From IMG/VR virus record IMGVR_UViG_3300009705_003007, positions 1-64,000 of that record: a DNA stretch of 64,000 nt; one strand, 5' to 3'. The notes under the pieces are model-generated. The model ran no database searches. It was not told where the DNA came from and was given only the letters and a program-made list of their open reading frames with translations. This stretch comes from a virus. How positions within the stretch are numbered: position 1 is the first letter of the stretch; the number at the start of each line of letters is the position of its first letter. Position numbers and translations under genes: made by a program. Positions 7,029 to 17,837 of the stretch are shown here, piece by piece.

Positions 7029-10000
7029 ATGGCCGAAAAATTTGTTTTAACAGCTCAGCTTAATCTACAAGCTCCTACAAACGTCAAACAAGTCCTTAGT
7101 TCGATGAAGAACGACCTAAAGTCTGTTTCTGTCGATATTGATGTTAAGAAAGGAGCGCAGGCTGTTAAGAAGCTAAACCAAGTTGCAAAGGCTACTAAAG
7201 AAGTTGAGTCAAGCGCAAAGAAAGCCAGCACTGGTGCTGATCAGATGGGTCGAGCTTTCGGCGGTGCTTTGAAAAATGTTCTCAAATACGATCTTGCTCG
7301 TAGAGTTTTCTCCGCGTTTACTAATACTATTGAACAAGGACTTCAAGACGCGATCAAGTTTGAACGAGAGATGATTAAAATCGCTCAGGTTTCTGGAGCG
7401 ACCGCAAAAGAACTAAAAGGTCTTGAGCGAACAGTTACTAAACTCTCAACCTCTTTGGGTGTGTCTTCATCAAGTTTAGTTAGGGTTGGTTTAATTCTAA
7501 AGCAAACAGGCTTAGGTATTAGAGATACGGCGACTGCCATGGAAGCTCTTGCTAAGACAGAGCTTGCTCCTACGTTTGATAACATTACCAACACTGCGGA
7601 AACAGCCATTGCTGCCATGAGGCAGTTTAAAATAGAAGCTAGCGGTTTAGAAGCTTTATTAAGTAAGATTAATACAGTAGCCGCAAACTTTGCTGTCGAA
7701 GCTTCCGATATTGGCGTGGCTGTTAAACGTGCCGGTGGTGCATTTAATGCTGCTGGTGGTCAAGTAGAAGAACTTATTGCTTTGTTTACTTCTGTGCGTT
7801 CTACAACTCGTGAAACAGCAGAAACAATTGCTACTGGTTTTCGTACTATATTTACTCGTATGCAAAGACCTACCACAATTAAGTTTTTGCGTCAGTTTGG
7901 TGTTGAGTTAACAGATCTTCAAGGTAAATTCGTTGGGCCTTTTGAAGCTGTTAAAAGACTAAGTAGCGCTTTACAGGGTTTGGAATCAACAGACCTTAGA
8001 TTCTCTGCTATTGTTGAACAGCTTGGTGGCTTCCGTCAGGTTTCTAAAGTGATTCCTCTTATTAAAGAATTTAGCACCGCTCAGTCTGCAATGAACGCTC
8101 AGTTAGATGGTGCGGGTAGTCTCGCTAAAGACGCTGAGATGGCACAGGCCTCTCTTGCTATCCAGCTGATAAAATTGTCGGAAAACGTTAAAGAGTTATT
8201 CCGTGAGATTGCTGGTTCTACCGCCTTTAAGGAAATGGCCAAATTTGCCCTAATGGCTGCCAATGCTGCGGTTACGTTAGGCAAAGCCATCGCTCCTATT
8301 ATACCTCTGATTACTGCGATGATGGCGTTTAAGGCTGTTAAATGGGGTGGTGGAAAAATGTTTGGTGGCGGCGGAATTAAGAATGCTATGTTTGGTGGTG
8401 GTAGTGGCGGCGGTAGTGGCGGTGGTATGGGAATGGGTTTCAGTGGGGGTGGTCGAGTAAGACGCTTTAGCGGCGGTGGTTGGGTTCCCGGTAGTGGTAA
8501 TGGAGATACTGTTCCGGCTATGTTACAGCCGGGAGAATTTGTGCTGCGTAAATCTGCGGCTCAGGCTTATGGGTCACAACTCAATGGCATGAATGGGTAC
8601 GCTAAAGGTGGCAAAACTGTGTCAGTTAAGGGACAAACCCTACGAGGTTTCTCAAAAGTAGGAGCCATGGTTAACGAACCGGGAAAACGCAGATGGACAC
8701 ACCGAACTACAAAACCAGACGGATCTCAGAACCCATGGGGTAAATCAGCGCCTTCTGATCAATTTAATCCGGGCGATAGGTTTAGTGTTCAAAATGAACA
8801 TATGAAGATTCCCATGGGTCAAAATAATCTACAGAGTCATTTAAATGATACTGAACGGTCAGCCCTTATGACATTCAAGGGTATATCAGCCGGAAAAGCT
8901 TGGGAAAAAGTGTTAAAGAAGAGTAACACACTGAAGAAATCAGGGGGTTCAAGTCCAGCTTTAGACGGAACGATTGGTGGTACTCTAGGCGATGCTGCTA
9001 TTAGTTCTTCAGCACATAGCCCAGCAAGCATTGCTGGAAAATACTTTAGACATATGGCACTGGGTAAAAATAAGGCTGGGTTTTTAGGTGGTTTTGCAAC
9101 AACACACAAATCAGACAAGCTTGATATGCCCGGATCGGTAACAGAATTCCTTCCCCAAAAACAGCAGATTAAAGCCGCTTTAACGCAAATTAAATCGAAG
9201 AACAAAACCAACAAACTGGTATTAAAAAAATCTAAGGGCAAATTAGCTAATATTGGGAGGTCTGAAAAATTCGCTAGTGGTGGTGAAGTTCCATCTCTTC
9301 TTACTCCCGGTGAATTTGTTGTTAATAAACAATCAGCTCAATCATTTGGGTACGGCAACCTTCGCAAGATGAACAAGTATGCTGGCGGTGGAACAGTTCG
9401 TAGATACGCTAGCGGTACTGGAGGTACTGGCGTCACGAGTGGTGGCAGCATGGGTATGGGCGGTGGCATGATGATGCCCATGATGATGAGTAACATGATG
9501 GACAGTACTGGTAAAGCTACCAAGGGTATTTATGGAATGGGTGAAGGCGCTATGGGTGCGTACTTCAAAATGAACATGTTCTCTGCCGCTCTTGACATGG
9601 GAATGGATGCAATGGGTCAAGAAGAAGGGGCTACTAGAGAGTTCACAGACGTATTGATGAAAGCCGCTACAGTTTTAGGCACAATCAAAGGCGCAACAGG
9701 TGCGGGTGGCGGTGCTGGAATGCTTAGTAAGGCAGCTGACGTGGGAATGGCTGCGTCTATGTTTCAGGGTGGCGGTATAAAAGGTGCTGCCACTCGAATG
9801 GGAGGCAAGGCTCTTGCAGGAGGAGCGCAAGGGATAAAAGGAGTCGCGACAAAAGGTTTGTTCTGGAAGCAGGTAGCAAAGAGGGAAGATGTAGCCACAA
9901 AGGCAGCCAAGAGAGTTCTTGCGTTAGAAAAATCAAAGATTGCTGCGATTAAAACACAAGGCAAAGCGCAGAAGGAGTTGACTAAACTTACCCAAAAGAA

Positions 10001-13000
10001 AATAAAATGGGAGCTTAGACTGAAAGAGAAGACGGCGGTTGGAAAGACTGCTAGAGCAGCGGAGGGAGCAGCAAAGACGGAAGCGACCAAGTTTGCTCAA
10101 CATGGAACTGCGATGAGGACGGAGAAGGCTCGTCTAACGGAAGTCAGGGCAAAACAGATGAGGGGACAGAGCGGTCTCGGCTGGAACAATCCTCGAACCC
10201 CGGGAAGCTCACCGAGAATTGATCCGAGATTTGGCCAAGAGTCAACCCGCTCGATTAAATCTTCAAAAGTAGCAGGCAAAGAATCGATAATGCAAGGGAA
10301 GAAGGCACTAGAAGCTGAAAAGTCAGCAGCTAGCCTAGCTAAAAACCTCACAAAGGCCGACACAGCAATACTAGCTCAAGAAAAAGCTCTTCAAAAGAGC
10401 GCAAGAACAATATCAACGGCGGGTAAAAAAATGTCCGTTATGACAAAAATGGGGAAAGCCGCAAAGACTGCCGCCACCGCCCTAAAAGCCTTTACCGTAG
10501 TTGCTCTTGTAGCAGAAATTGCCGTTGACCAATGGGGAAAAGCAATAGCGGAAGGTGCGAAAAAGCAATTAACAAAAGATGCAAAATTTGAAGGTCTTGC
10601 AGACAAAGGTCTTACAGACGAAGAAGCGGCCAAAGCTAAATCAGGTATTAAGACAGGTCGAACTATAAGCGGGGCTGCTACAGGCGCTGGTATTGGAGCA
10701 GCAATCGGAAGCATAATCATGCCCGGAGTTGGTACTGCTGTTGGTGCTATTATTGGTGGAATGGCCGGAGCTTGGGTGTCGTGGATACGAGCGGAGGAAG
10801 AAGCAGAAAAAGCAATTCAAACAGCTAGATTTACACACGCTTCAGACAAAATGACCGAAGCGATGGAGCAGTATGCTAACAAACAAATCGGCGCGTCAGA
10901 AACAATGGATCATGTGATGGATGCGCATCGAAAAATGGTAGAAAACTCTGGTGGGGTTGGTCTAACAGAAGGTATCAATGAAGCAGCAAAAGCAGAAAAA
11001 AACATGCATGCCTTAGTTAAGAATCTGGCAAATGAATCAAATAGCGTTGAACAATTTGACGCTAAGGTAGCCAATACCACTGGGGTACAACAAGGTCTAA
11101 CAGATAAGGTTATAGATAAAGAATACCTAGAAACCGTTAGAGATGAAATTGAAGCAAGAATAGAATCACAGGAAAGACTGCAAGAGTATGTTGATGAGCA
11201 AAACAAGGCAATAAGAGAGCTAGCGAGCTTACGTCAGGTAGGAAAAATATTTGATGAAGTTGGAAATAGAGTTAAAAGATTTGGAGATATAGTTAGCGCT
11301 ATTGCTGATCCAACTGGAGGAATATCTATTGGTGGTGGAATGGAAGAGAAGTTAGCTTTAAGCGGAGCGAGAGATCCAGCGTCCATCAAAAGATTTGAAG
11401 ATGCCGTTGATAGAATGGGTAACGTAGCAGGAGAGGCCGGAGAAACTGGTTTAGGACAAGGAGGAATGAAAGGCAGGGTTAAGGATGCGGCGTTTATGGA
11501 AAGAAACATAGGTGACGCTTTACAGATAGCGTCAGGCTCAAATGCAATAGGGGATGACTTTAGGGGAGAAATTCAAGATCAATTAGAGGCTGCCGCAGAT
11601 CTTGAAGGGTATACCATAAGTGAAGACATGCAAAAGCATTTCGACTCCGTTCTTATGAATATGGACGTGATAGACCTTAAAGATGCAAGCAAGATGGACG
11701 AAAATATCGGTAAGTTTACGGAAGCTCATTCGGAATTTGTTGAAACATACCGCAAGGCCGCCAAAATTATGGACGACCACAACAAAAGGTTGCTTGGTAT
11801 GTATGCGGCCAAAAATAAAGTAGAGTCGCAACAACTTGCAAAAAGACAAGAAATTATAACTGCTCAATATAACGCGGAACAAAACTACCTAAAACAGACA
11901 CAGTCGCCGGGTGTTGATTTTATGACAGATCAGGGAGCAGTAGACGCTCAGTTTAACAGGCGTCAAATGGCTGATCTAGCAGGGGTTGGAGATCTTGGGG
12001 GTGGAAAAAAGGGAACCGATCTAGCTGGCGATGTCGGTGGTATTGGTAAAGCCTATAGACAAGTAAGCAAGCAGTTGATTCAAAGTAATAGGGAAATACA
12101 AGAGCAGGGTCTTAAAGGTGTTAAACCCGGCGGAGCGAATAGTTCTTTAGTTAAAGACGCAGACGCACAGATAAAAGCAAACGCAAAACTTAGAAAACAA
12201 TATGAATTACTTGGTGGTGTTTTAGATAAATATAAGAACACACAAGAAAGACTCATTGCTATTAATGAAAAAATGGCACAAGAGCAAAAACTTCAAGAGA
12301 CTCTTCAAGATCTAGCTTTCAATCTTACTTATGGAACCGCTGAAGAAAAAGAAGACTCTGCATATCTAGTGAATCAAATTGAAAAAGCTAGATCGGCTGG
12401 TAGAGTAAGAGGCGTTGTTGATCCTGAAATGGAAAGAACTGTTGCTAAGTTCCTTAAAACTTCTGGTATGGAAGGTGGTCAAGAAGCAATTAGTAATGAG
12501 ATTTCTGCCACTCTTCACGAAGCTGGCGCTGCTTTTACAAGCGCTGTCGGTAATGCTTTTGCTGGAATCACGGCACCTTCAGAAAAAATGTTAGAGCTAG
12601 CAAAACAAAAACTCGAAATTGAAAAACAAGCAATTCAGGCAATGTCGTCTCAAGAGGGAGAGATAGGAGATAGGGGAGATAGTATAAAAAGCGCAATCAT
12701 TGAAGCTAATGATAAGTTCATTGAAGACCTTAGAAGCTTGCTGATGGGTGAGAAAACTAGGGAAATGGACATTAAGAGTAAGGGGATGGAAGAAGACCTA
12801 AAATCAAACTCTGAGCTATTGTCCTACCTTGAAAAAATTGGCATTGATTCTGACGACCCGTTAGCGAAATCACAAATCGAGGCCTTAAAAAGCTACAACG
12901 CTAAGATGGACGAGGCGAATCGACTTAATGAGGCGGCTGGGGGAGGGGCGACTGAACTCGACGTGGGAAAATTCTCGGGGAAAACTGTAGACTTTTCCAA

Positions 13001-15188
13001 CGCACTCGATGAGATTCATAACGCTCAAGGTTCTATACTAGGTGCCGTGAATTATGAAGCAGAACACGGCACAGACGCACTTAACCAAATGTCGCCTTTG
13101 CAGTCGAGGGTGCAAGGGGCAATCGATCAAACCGCGTGGACTGCCAAAAACCTTAAACTAGCTAGTGCCGGAGGGCCGACAGCTTTTGGCAACCAAGATT
13201 TAAAAACCTCGATGGATCTTGTACCCTTAATTAAGGTAATAAATAATCTTGGAAAAGACGAAAAGATTACGCAGCAGCATCTAAATAAAGTAAGCCTTAT
13301 GCTTGGTGAGGGTTTATTAGGAGGGAATGCTAAGTTAAAAGATATGTCAATGGCACAAAATAGAGCATGGTATGGGGCGGACGGTGCCGATAGCATGCAA
13401 GCCGGAAGAGGTGGGGCTATACAAAACATTCAAAAGCAATATGGTGGCCTGTTTAAAAACAAAGACGGAGAAAGCACTTTCTACAAAGAAATGAATGCTA
13501 TTATTAAAGGATTAGGCGACGACGCTACAACAGATCAGTTATTTGCTGCGATCATGAAGGATGTAACAGAGAAGCAAGGCGAATGGCTAAAACTGAAGAA
13601 AGAAGCTGAGCAAACACTCGAAAAATCTGGTCTTACAAATGAACAAGCAGAGTTATACGCAAATTTTCCACCCCATATACAAAAACTATTAGAGAACAGT
13701 GATTTAAACGCATTGCAAGCTGAACAAATTCGGTTAATAACAGAAACAAATGATATCCTCCGAGAGAAAGCGAGCTTGGAAGGAAAAGAAGTAGACACAC
13801 AATTAACTGAAGCAAGCGTAAAAGAATCTGCCGAAAAAAGAATGGCAGGCACCGCAAAAGAACAAGTACTACAAGACAAAATTGATGAAAGCAAGGATGC
13901 GAATAAGGCGTCAAAAAGAAAGACTTCAGAAATCGCAAATGCTTATACTGGCAGTATACGCAAAGGAGAAAATTATCAAGCACGTCAAAGAGGGAAGGAG
14001 ATGTTTAGCACGGACGACCAAGAGGTCGCAACAGGCGAATTTCACACGGACATAAGCACCGAGGTTGATAAACAGAAGAAGCTGCTAGCGGAGTGGAGGT
14101 CTTTGCGAAAGGATATAACAGAATTGGGGCTGTTGGGCCTCTCAGATGATGCCCAACAGCAGTCACTGCCTCAGTCACTGCCTCGAATGAAGTTTGAGGA
14201 TAAATTTAAGGGAGCGACCGATAAATCGAAAGAAACACTCAAACAGGCTGGAGTGATTGATAACGAGGGGATGACGTGGGATACGGCAAAACTGACGAAA
14301 CAAATAGTCGCAATGAGGCAGTCTTTTGAGAAACAAGACACAGAGAATATAGGTAAACAAGAAAAAGATTTAGAAGATCTAAAAAACAGCAACAGGAAGA
14401 TGTACACTTTGTTTTCTACTAATTCTACGGCTTATGTACACGACACACACGTAGAAAAAATCCTTATTGCTATGCTAGCTGTTATGAGTGGTGGAGACAA
14501 AGAACAAGGAGTTATTGCTCCACTTCTTGAACGCGCTGGAGCATTTCAAGAAAAAATGAATGGAGGCGGCGGAGGCATTCTTCAACAAGGAATAGCCGCT
14601 GTTAAAGACTCTATGGGTTCTACGGGAGGGCTTATGGGTATGATGGGTGAGAAGATCGCAACCTCTGTAGCCGGATGGACTAAACCGACCGCAGCAGAAT
14701 TGGAGGGAGGCTCGCTCGGTGCGTCAGGTGATAGGTCGGGCGAAGAAACAGAAGTCGCAAAACAAACACCGTTACTATCATTGATAGCAGATGGCATTTC
14801 TACACTAACAGGAGGTTTAACTTCCACAGGAGAAAAAGCTGCTACTGGAGAAGAAGGTACAGAAGGCGGGTTATTTGGAGGGTTTGATTCTAAAGCTTTT
14901 GGCGAAAGCATAACTATGTTTTCTCTAAGTGCAAACTCACTTGCAGAAGCGCTAAATAGTCCACTTAAGATAGAAGTGGGCGGCAAGGTTAACATGACCG
15001 TTAAAATAGAAGGCGATGAAGCGTTTGCTAAACTTTCCGGTGAATTCGAAAAACTGGCTGTAGAAAAAATAAATATGGGTATCAAGAACTTCGTCAAGAA
15101 TATGCAACGAGGAGATCTTACAGATGCTAATTGGGCTGGTGGAGACAATCAACCCACAATGGGAGGCGGTGCGGGTAATACTGCTTAA
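7029..15188 (+). CDS. Tail tape measure protein
   Basis: A 2719-residue protein that sets tail length and is ejected with the DNA. Residues about 110-345 match the TP901-type tape-measure core (G-L-G-I-R-D-T-A-T-A-M-E-A-L-A-K, then F-A-V-E-A-S-D-I-G-V-A-V-K-R-A-G-G and T-R-E-T-A-E-T-I-A-T-G). Two glycine-flanked P-G-E-F-V motifs at about 500 and 758 are characteristic of such proteins. A methionine-rich patch lies at about 805-828, long Ala/Lys coiled-coil sections follow, and residues about 1211-1255 form a glycine-zipper hydrophobic segment that could cross a membrane. At about 0.15 nm per helical residue this predicts a tail of up to roughly 400 nm. Expression is probably limited by the terminator at 6974-7017. 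No lysozyme or peptidase motif was seen. Confidence 0.92.
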   Translation: MAEKFVLTAQLNLQAPTNVKQVLSSMKNDLKSVSVDIDVKKGAQAVKKLNQVAKATKEVESSAKKASTGADQMGRAFGGALKNVLKYDLARRVFSAFTNTIEQGLQDAIKFEREMIKIAQVSGATAKELKGLERTVTKLSTSLGVSSSSLVRVGLILKQTGLGIRDTATAMEALAKTELAPTFDNITNTAETAIAAMRQFKIEASGLEALLSKINTVAANFAVEASDIGVAVKRAGGAFNAAGGQVEELIALFTSVRSTTRETAETIATGFRTIFTRMQRPTTIKFLRQFGVELTDLQGKFVGPFEAVKRLSSALQGLESTDLRFSAIVEQLGGFRQVSKVIPLIKEFSTAQSAMNAQLDGAGSLAKDAEMAQASLAIQLIKLSENVKELFREIAGSTAFKEMAKFALMAANAAVTLGKAIAPIIPLITAMMAFKAVKWGGGKMFGGGGIKNAMFGGGSGGGSGGGMGMGFSGGGRVRRFSGGGWVPGSGNGDTVPAMLQPGEFVLRKSAAQAYGSQLNGMNGYAKGGKTVSVKGQTLRGFSKVGAMVNEPGKRRWTHRTTKPDGSQNPWGKSAPSDQFNPGDRFSVQNEHMKIPMGQNNLQSHLNDTERSALMTFKGISAGKAWEKVLKKSNTLKKSGGSSPALDGTIGGTLGDAAISSSAHSPASIAGKYFRHMALGKNKAGFLGGFATTHKSDKLDMPGSVTEFLPQKQQIKAALTQIKSKNKTNKLVLKKSKGKLANIGRSEKFASGGEVPSLLTPGEFVVNKQSAQSFGYGNLRKMNKYAGGGTVRRYASGTGGTGVTSGGSMGMGGGMMMPMMMSNMMDSTGKATKGIYGMGEGAMGAYFKMNMFSAALDMGMDAMGQEEGATREFTDVLMKAATVLGTIKGATGAGGGAGMLSKAADVGMAASMFQGGGIKGAATRMGGKALAGGAQGIKGVATKGLFWKQVAKREDVATKAAKRVLALEKSKIAAIKTQGKAQKELTKLTQKKIKWELRLKEKTAVGKTARAAEGAAKTEATKFAQHGTAMRTEKARLTEVRAKQMRGQSGLGWNNPRTPGSSPRIDPRFGQESTRSIKSSKVAGKESIMQGKKALEAEKSAASLAKNLTKADTAILAQEKALQKSARTISTAGKKMSVMTKMGKAAKTAATALKAFTVVALVAEIAVDQWGKAIAEGAKKQLTKDAKFEGLADKGLTDEEAAKAKSGIKTGRTISGAATGAGIGAAIGSIIMPGVGTAVGAIIGGMAGAWVSWIRAEEEAEKAIQTARFTHASDKMTEAMEQYANKQIGASETMDHVMDAHRKMVENSGGVGLTEGINEAAKAEKNMHALVKNLANESNSVEQFDAKVANTTGVQQGLTDKVIDKEYLETVRDEIEARIESQERLQEYVDEQNKAIRELASLRQVGKIFDEVGNRVKRFGDIVSAIADPTGGISIGGGMEEKLALSGARDPASIKRFEDAVDRMGNVAGEAGETGLGQGGMKGRVKDAAFMERNIGDALQIASGSNAIGDDFRGEIQDQLEAAADLEGYTISEDMQKHFDSVLMNMDVIDLKDASKMDENIGKFTEAHSEFVETYRKAAKIMDDHNKRLLGMYAAKNKVESQQLAKRQEIITAQYNAEQNYLKQTQSPGVDFMTDQGAVDAQFNRRQMADLAGVGDLGGGKKGTDLAGDVGGIGKAYRQVSKQLIQSNREIQEQGLKGVKPGGANSSLVKDADAQIKANAKLRKQYELLGGVLDKYKNTQERLIAINEKMAQEQKLQETLQDLAFNLTYGTAEEKEDSAYLVNQIEKARSAGRVRGVVDPEMERTVAKFLKTSGMEGGQEAISNEISATLHEAGAAFTSAVGNAFAGITAPSEKMLELAKQKLEIEKQAIQAMSSQEGEIGDRGDSIKSAIIEANDKFIEDLRSLLMGEKTREMDIKSKGMEEDLKSNSELLSYLEKIGIDSDDPLAKSQIEALKSYNAKMDEANRLNEAAGGGATELDVGKFSGKTVDFSNALDEIHNAQGSILGAVNYEAEHGTDALNQMSPLQSRVQGAIDQTAWTAKNLKLASAGGPTAFGNQDLKTSMDLVPLIKVINNLGKDEKITQQHLNKVSLMLGEGLLGGNAKLKDMSMAQNRAWYGADGADSMQAGRGGAIQNIQKQYGGLFKNKDGESTFYKEMNAIIKGLGDDATTDQLFAAIMKDVTEKQGEWLKLKKEAEQTLEKSGLTNEQAELYANFPPHIQKLLENSDLNALQAEQIRLITETNDILREKASLEGKEVDTQLTEASVKESAEKRMAGTAKEQVLQDKIDESKDANKASKRKTSEIANAYTGSIRKGENYQARQRGKEMFSTDDQEVATGEFHTDISTEVDKQKKLLAEWRSLRKDITELGLLGLSDDAQQQSLPQSLPRMKFEDKFKGATDKSKETLKQAGVIDNEGMTWDTAKLTKQIVAMRQSFEKQDTENIGKQEKDLEDLKNSNRKMYTLFSTNSTAYVHDTHVEKILIAMLAVMSGGDKEQGVIAPLLERAGAFQEKMNGGGGGILQQGIAAVKDSMGSTGGLMGMMGEKIATSVAGWTKPTAAELEGGSLGASGDRSGEETEVAKQTPLLSLIADGISTLTGGLTSTGEKAATGEEGTEGGLFGGFDSKAFGESITMFSLSANSLAEALNSPLKIEVGGKVNMTVKIEGDEAFAKLSGEFEKLAVEKINMGIKNFVKNMQRGDLTDANWAGGDNQPTMGGGAGNTA

Positions 15189-15197
15189 GGATTAAAA

Positions 15198-17837
15198 ATG
15201 GCAACACATCAGGGATACACAAGTTTAACAGCGACGGCCTCATGGCTTGGATCAGGCGCAATGGAAGTTTCGCCCCCTGCTGCTTTAGGTTCCTTAGCCC
15301 ACACGATAGGAACTCTACACAAACCGGGCGAAACCAATTCTATTGGTCTTGTCATGATGGGTGCTGTAGAATTCGTTGCGTCTAGAGATGTTATGCCGAG
15401 CGGCACCAATCGAGAATATGGGTACTGGCGAGGGCAATATAACAGAACCTTTATAGACAATTTTGACAAAGCTTGGATGCCGTTAGAAGGTAGCGGTATA
15501 AGCGGAGGTTATCCTTCAGTCACAGTAACCACAAACACTTCCGCTCAGGGTGTAGAAGACGGTGGCTATGCAGCCAACTGTAGCGATAATGATTGTGTCT
15601 GGCAATGGGACGGAGCTGCATGGGGCTTATATGCTGACATGTGTATTTCAGGATGTGGGTGTGACGATCCCCCTAGCGGAACTGGCACGATGGGAGAAAT
15701 TCAGTCTAAACCTTGCATAGGAGGAGGAGGAAGCGCATCATCTTCTAGTTCTCAAGGAGTGGGAGACAACGTAGGTTTTGCAAGGTGGGAAAAAGCCGGA
15801 TCGCTAATAAACCAAGTAGGAAGAGAAGCCATACAGCAAAGAAGCTTATTCCTGTCTGACCGATCCTTTGTCAATGCCGGAAGTGGTGTTGATTTATCTG
15901 ACAGTACAGGATATTCAATATACGCTAAGGTTCTACCTAGTGGTAACGTTACCGGAACAGTAATAATTGGTCAACATAAAGAAAATCCAGCACAATTTGT
16001 TCTTGGGTGTGATTACGACGGATCGTATTATATTAGATCAGACCATGATGTTTCTGGGGTAAACACTCCTGTATACGCAAAGACAACAAAAAGTTTTGAG
16101 GATTACCCATACCCAGCTCACGTAATTGGAGTGTACGCCTCTGGAGATGCAAAACTTAAAATATATGTTAATGGAAACCAAGAAGGAGAATCGGTTCCAT
16201 TTATTAGGAATAAACAAAGAGCCGCAAACACAAATGTAACTATAGGCAAAAGAGAATTTGCTATTGCAGAAAGAGGGTTTACCGGATGGATTGACGAAGC
16301 GGGAGTTTCTTCAAAAAGTCTAGACAAACCAGATATCAAAGCTTTCCACGACGGAACCTTTAATATAACAGACCTTATTTTTAATGCAAAAGTTACCCCA
16401 ACCGGCGACAGTGGCTTGTCTGGAACTTCTTTTGGTGACACCGGCATAGACGCTCTAAATAATAACTATGTGGAATTTGTTGTAGATTCCGGAGTGGTTG
16501 GAAGATTAAATCCTGATGGAACAAAGGGTGGAGCATTTGATACAGAACTGTGGGGTCAAGCTGACCATGCAATATCTTCTGTCTTAACTTTTGATTTAAC
16601 AGAAATGCCCACGAGATTTCACCAGTTAACAGGCATGTCTGTTGATTTATGGGTAGAGCATTCAACTAATCACCCAAGTGGTGCAGACCTTTCAGTAAGA
16701 GTCGCCCATAAAGATAAAACAATAACCGGCAAAAATCTCCATTGGTATCCTTCTGGTGTATCTGTTCCGTCTGGTTCTAAAAGACTTGTATCAATTACAC
16801 ATCCGTTAGAACATGAGGCTTATTACAGAGATGGAGAACCATCTTTTCGAAATGATTTTGATGATCATCAATTAGAACTTATTGTTAAATATCCAAAATC
16901 TACTTTGCCGTATGATGCCGAATTTAAGATTTATTCAAGTAAGCTAAGTTTTAGCGGCTTTGATACTTTGGCTAAATACAACACCATGACCGGGTTAACG
17001 GAAGCTTCAATAATAAAAGGTCATTCGATAACAGACATTGATGGAAACGTGGTTTCTCAAGTTACTGGCGACAGAAGCTTGACAATGTATTCTTTTGGTG
17101 ATTCACCAACCTTATCAAGCGGCATAATGAATATGTTTGTTGGTGTTGGAACTGTTGACCAAGCCCTTAATCTTACATTAAACCATGATCCTCAGACAGA
17201 CATGGGGGATACAGCTAGTGGATACTTGTTCGCTAATGGGGCTGTAGCAATGAGCGGTCAGCGAATGAATCTTTATACAACCGCTGGTGTGTTTAGTTCT
17301 ACAATGCCTTTATTTGTAAAACAAAGAAGCTTTAAGCGGTTCACTTCACCATCGCTTCGTTTAGAGATTGAGGGTACAGAATTATCATTCCCAAGGTCGC
17401 AGAAGAAGATACCATTATATTTATTGGGTAGTCCGGGTTTTGGTGTTCCTTCAGGGGATATGGTATTGGTTATGCCTAACACACACGCACCATTGCAATT
17501 TGCAAATAGGCTTTTGTATATTGGCGGTAAACAACCTCTTGGTGATATACCTTTATATTTGGAAGTTGCTGAACCTAAAATTAATACAACAAGATTATTT
17601 ACAAGAGGGCCGTTAGCTTATACCCCAAGTGGAATAATGGGTATGTTTGTGAAGCAAAAAGACTTTTATGGCGTATCATATATAAAGGCTCTACCAACTA
17701 TCGTTGGCACAGGCAATATGCCATTGTTTATGAAGGGGCTTGCTGCTCCAACTGGAGCAATGAACTTTGCGATGCCGAATGTTATAGGATCTGGAACTAA
17801 AACATTTAATTTATCAACGAGAGGCTTTGAAGTATAA
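15198..17837 (+). CDS. Tail-tip/fibre protein with LamG-like lectin domain and sGxMxLFxxG repeats
   Basis: An 879-residue protein next to the tape measure. Residues about 125-185 hold a cysteine-rich insert (CSDNDCVW..WDG, CISGCGCDDPP, KPC) ending in a Gly/Ser linker. Residues about 215-395 resemble a LamG/concanavalin-like fold (VIIGQHKENPAQFVLG, LKIYVNGNQEG, FTGWIDEAGV), which often binds carbohydrate. A beta-sandwich follows to about 595. From about 640 to the end there are some ten degenerate units of the form s-G-x-M-x-L-F-x-x-G (SGIMNMFVGV, KKIPLYLLG, GNMPLFMKG). It ends TAATG with the next gene. The role is probably host contact at the tail tip; the specificity is unknown. Confidence 0.7.
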   Translation: MATHQGYTSLTATASWLGSGAMEVSPPAALGSLAHTIGTLHKPGETNSIGLVMMGAVEFVASRDVMPSGTNREYGYWRGQYNRTFIDNFDKAWMPLEGSGISGGYPSVTVTTNTSAQGVEDGGYAANCSDNDCVWQWDGAAWGLYADMCISGCGCDDPPSGTGTMGEIQSKPCIGGGGSASSSSSQGVGDNVGFARWEKAGSLINQVGREAIQQRSLFLSDRSFVNAGSGVDLSDSTGYSIYAKVLPSGNVTGTVIIGQHKENPAQFVLGCDYDGSYYIRSDHDVSGVNTPVYAKTTKSFEDYPYPAHVIGVYASGDAKLKIYVNGNQEGESVPFIRNKQRAANTNVTIGKREFAIAERGFTGWIDEAGVSSKSLDKPDIKAFHDGTFNITDLIFNAKVTPTGDSGLSGTSFGDTGIDALNNNYVEFVVDSGVVGRLNPDGTKGGAFDTELWGQADHAISSVLTFDLTEMPTRFHQLTGMSVDLWVEHSTNHPSGADLSVRVAHKDKTITGKNLHWYPSGVSVPSGSKRLVSITHPLEHEAYYRDGEPSFRNDFDDHQLELIVKYPKSTLPYDAEFKIYSSKLSFSGFDTLAKYNTMTGLTEASIIKGHSITDIDGNVVSQVTGDRSLTMYSFGDSPTLSSGIMNMFVGVGTVDQALNLTLNHDPQTDMGDTASGYLFANGAVAMSGQRMNLYTTAGVFSSTMPLFVKQRSFKRFTSPSLRLEIEGTELSFPRSQKKIPLYLLGSPGFGVPSGDMVLVMPNTHAPLQFANRLLYIGGKQPLGDIPLYLEVAEPKINTTRLFTRGPLAYTPSGIMGMFVKQKDFYGVSYIKALPTIVGTGNMPLFMKGLAAPTGAMNFAMPNVIGSGTKTFNLSTRGFEV

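Noticed and set aside
7385-15152. Many minus-strand open frames of 60-190 codons within the tape measure
   Set aside because: They are shadows of a long Ala/Lys/Gly-rich frame; none has a start context or family motif.
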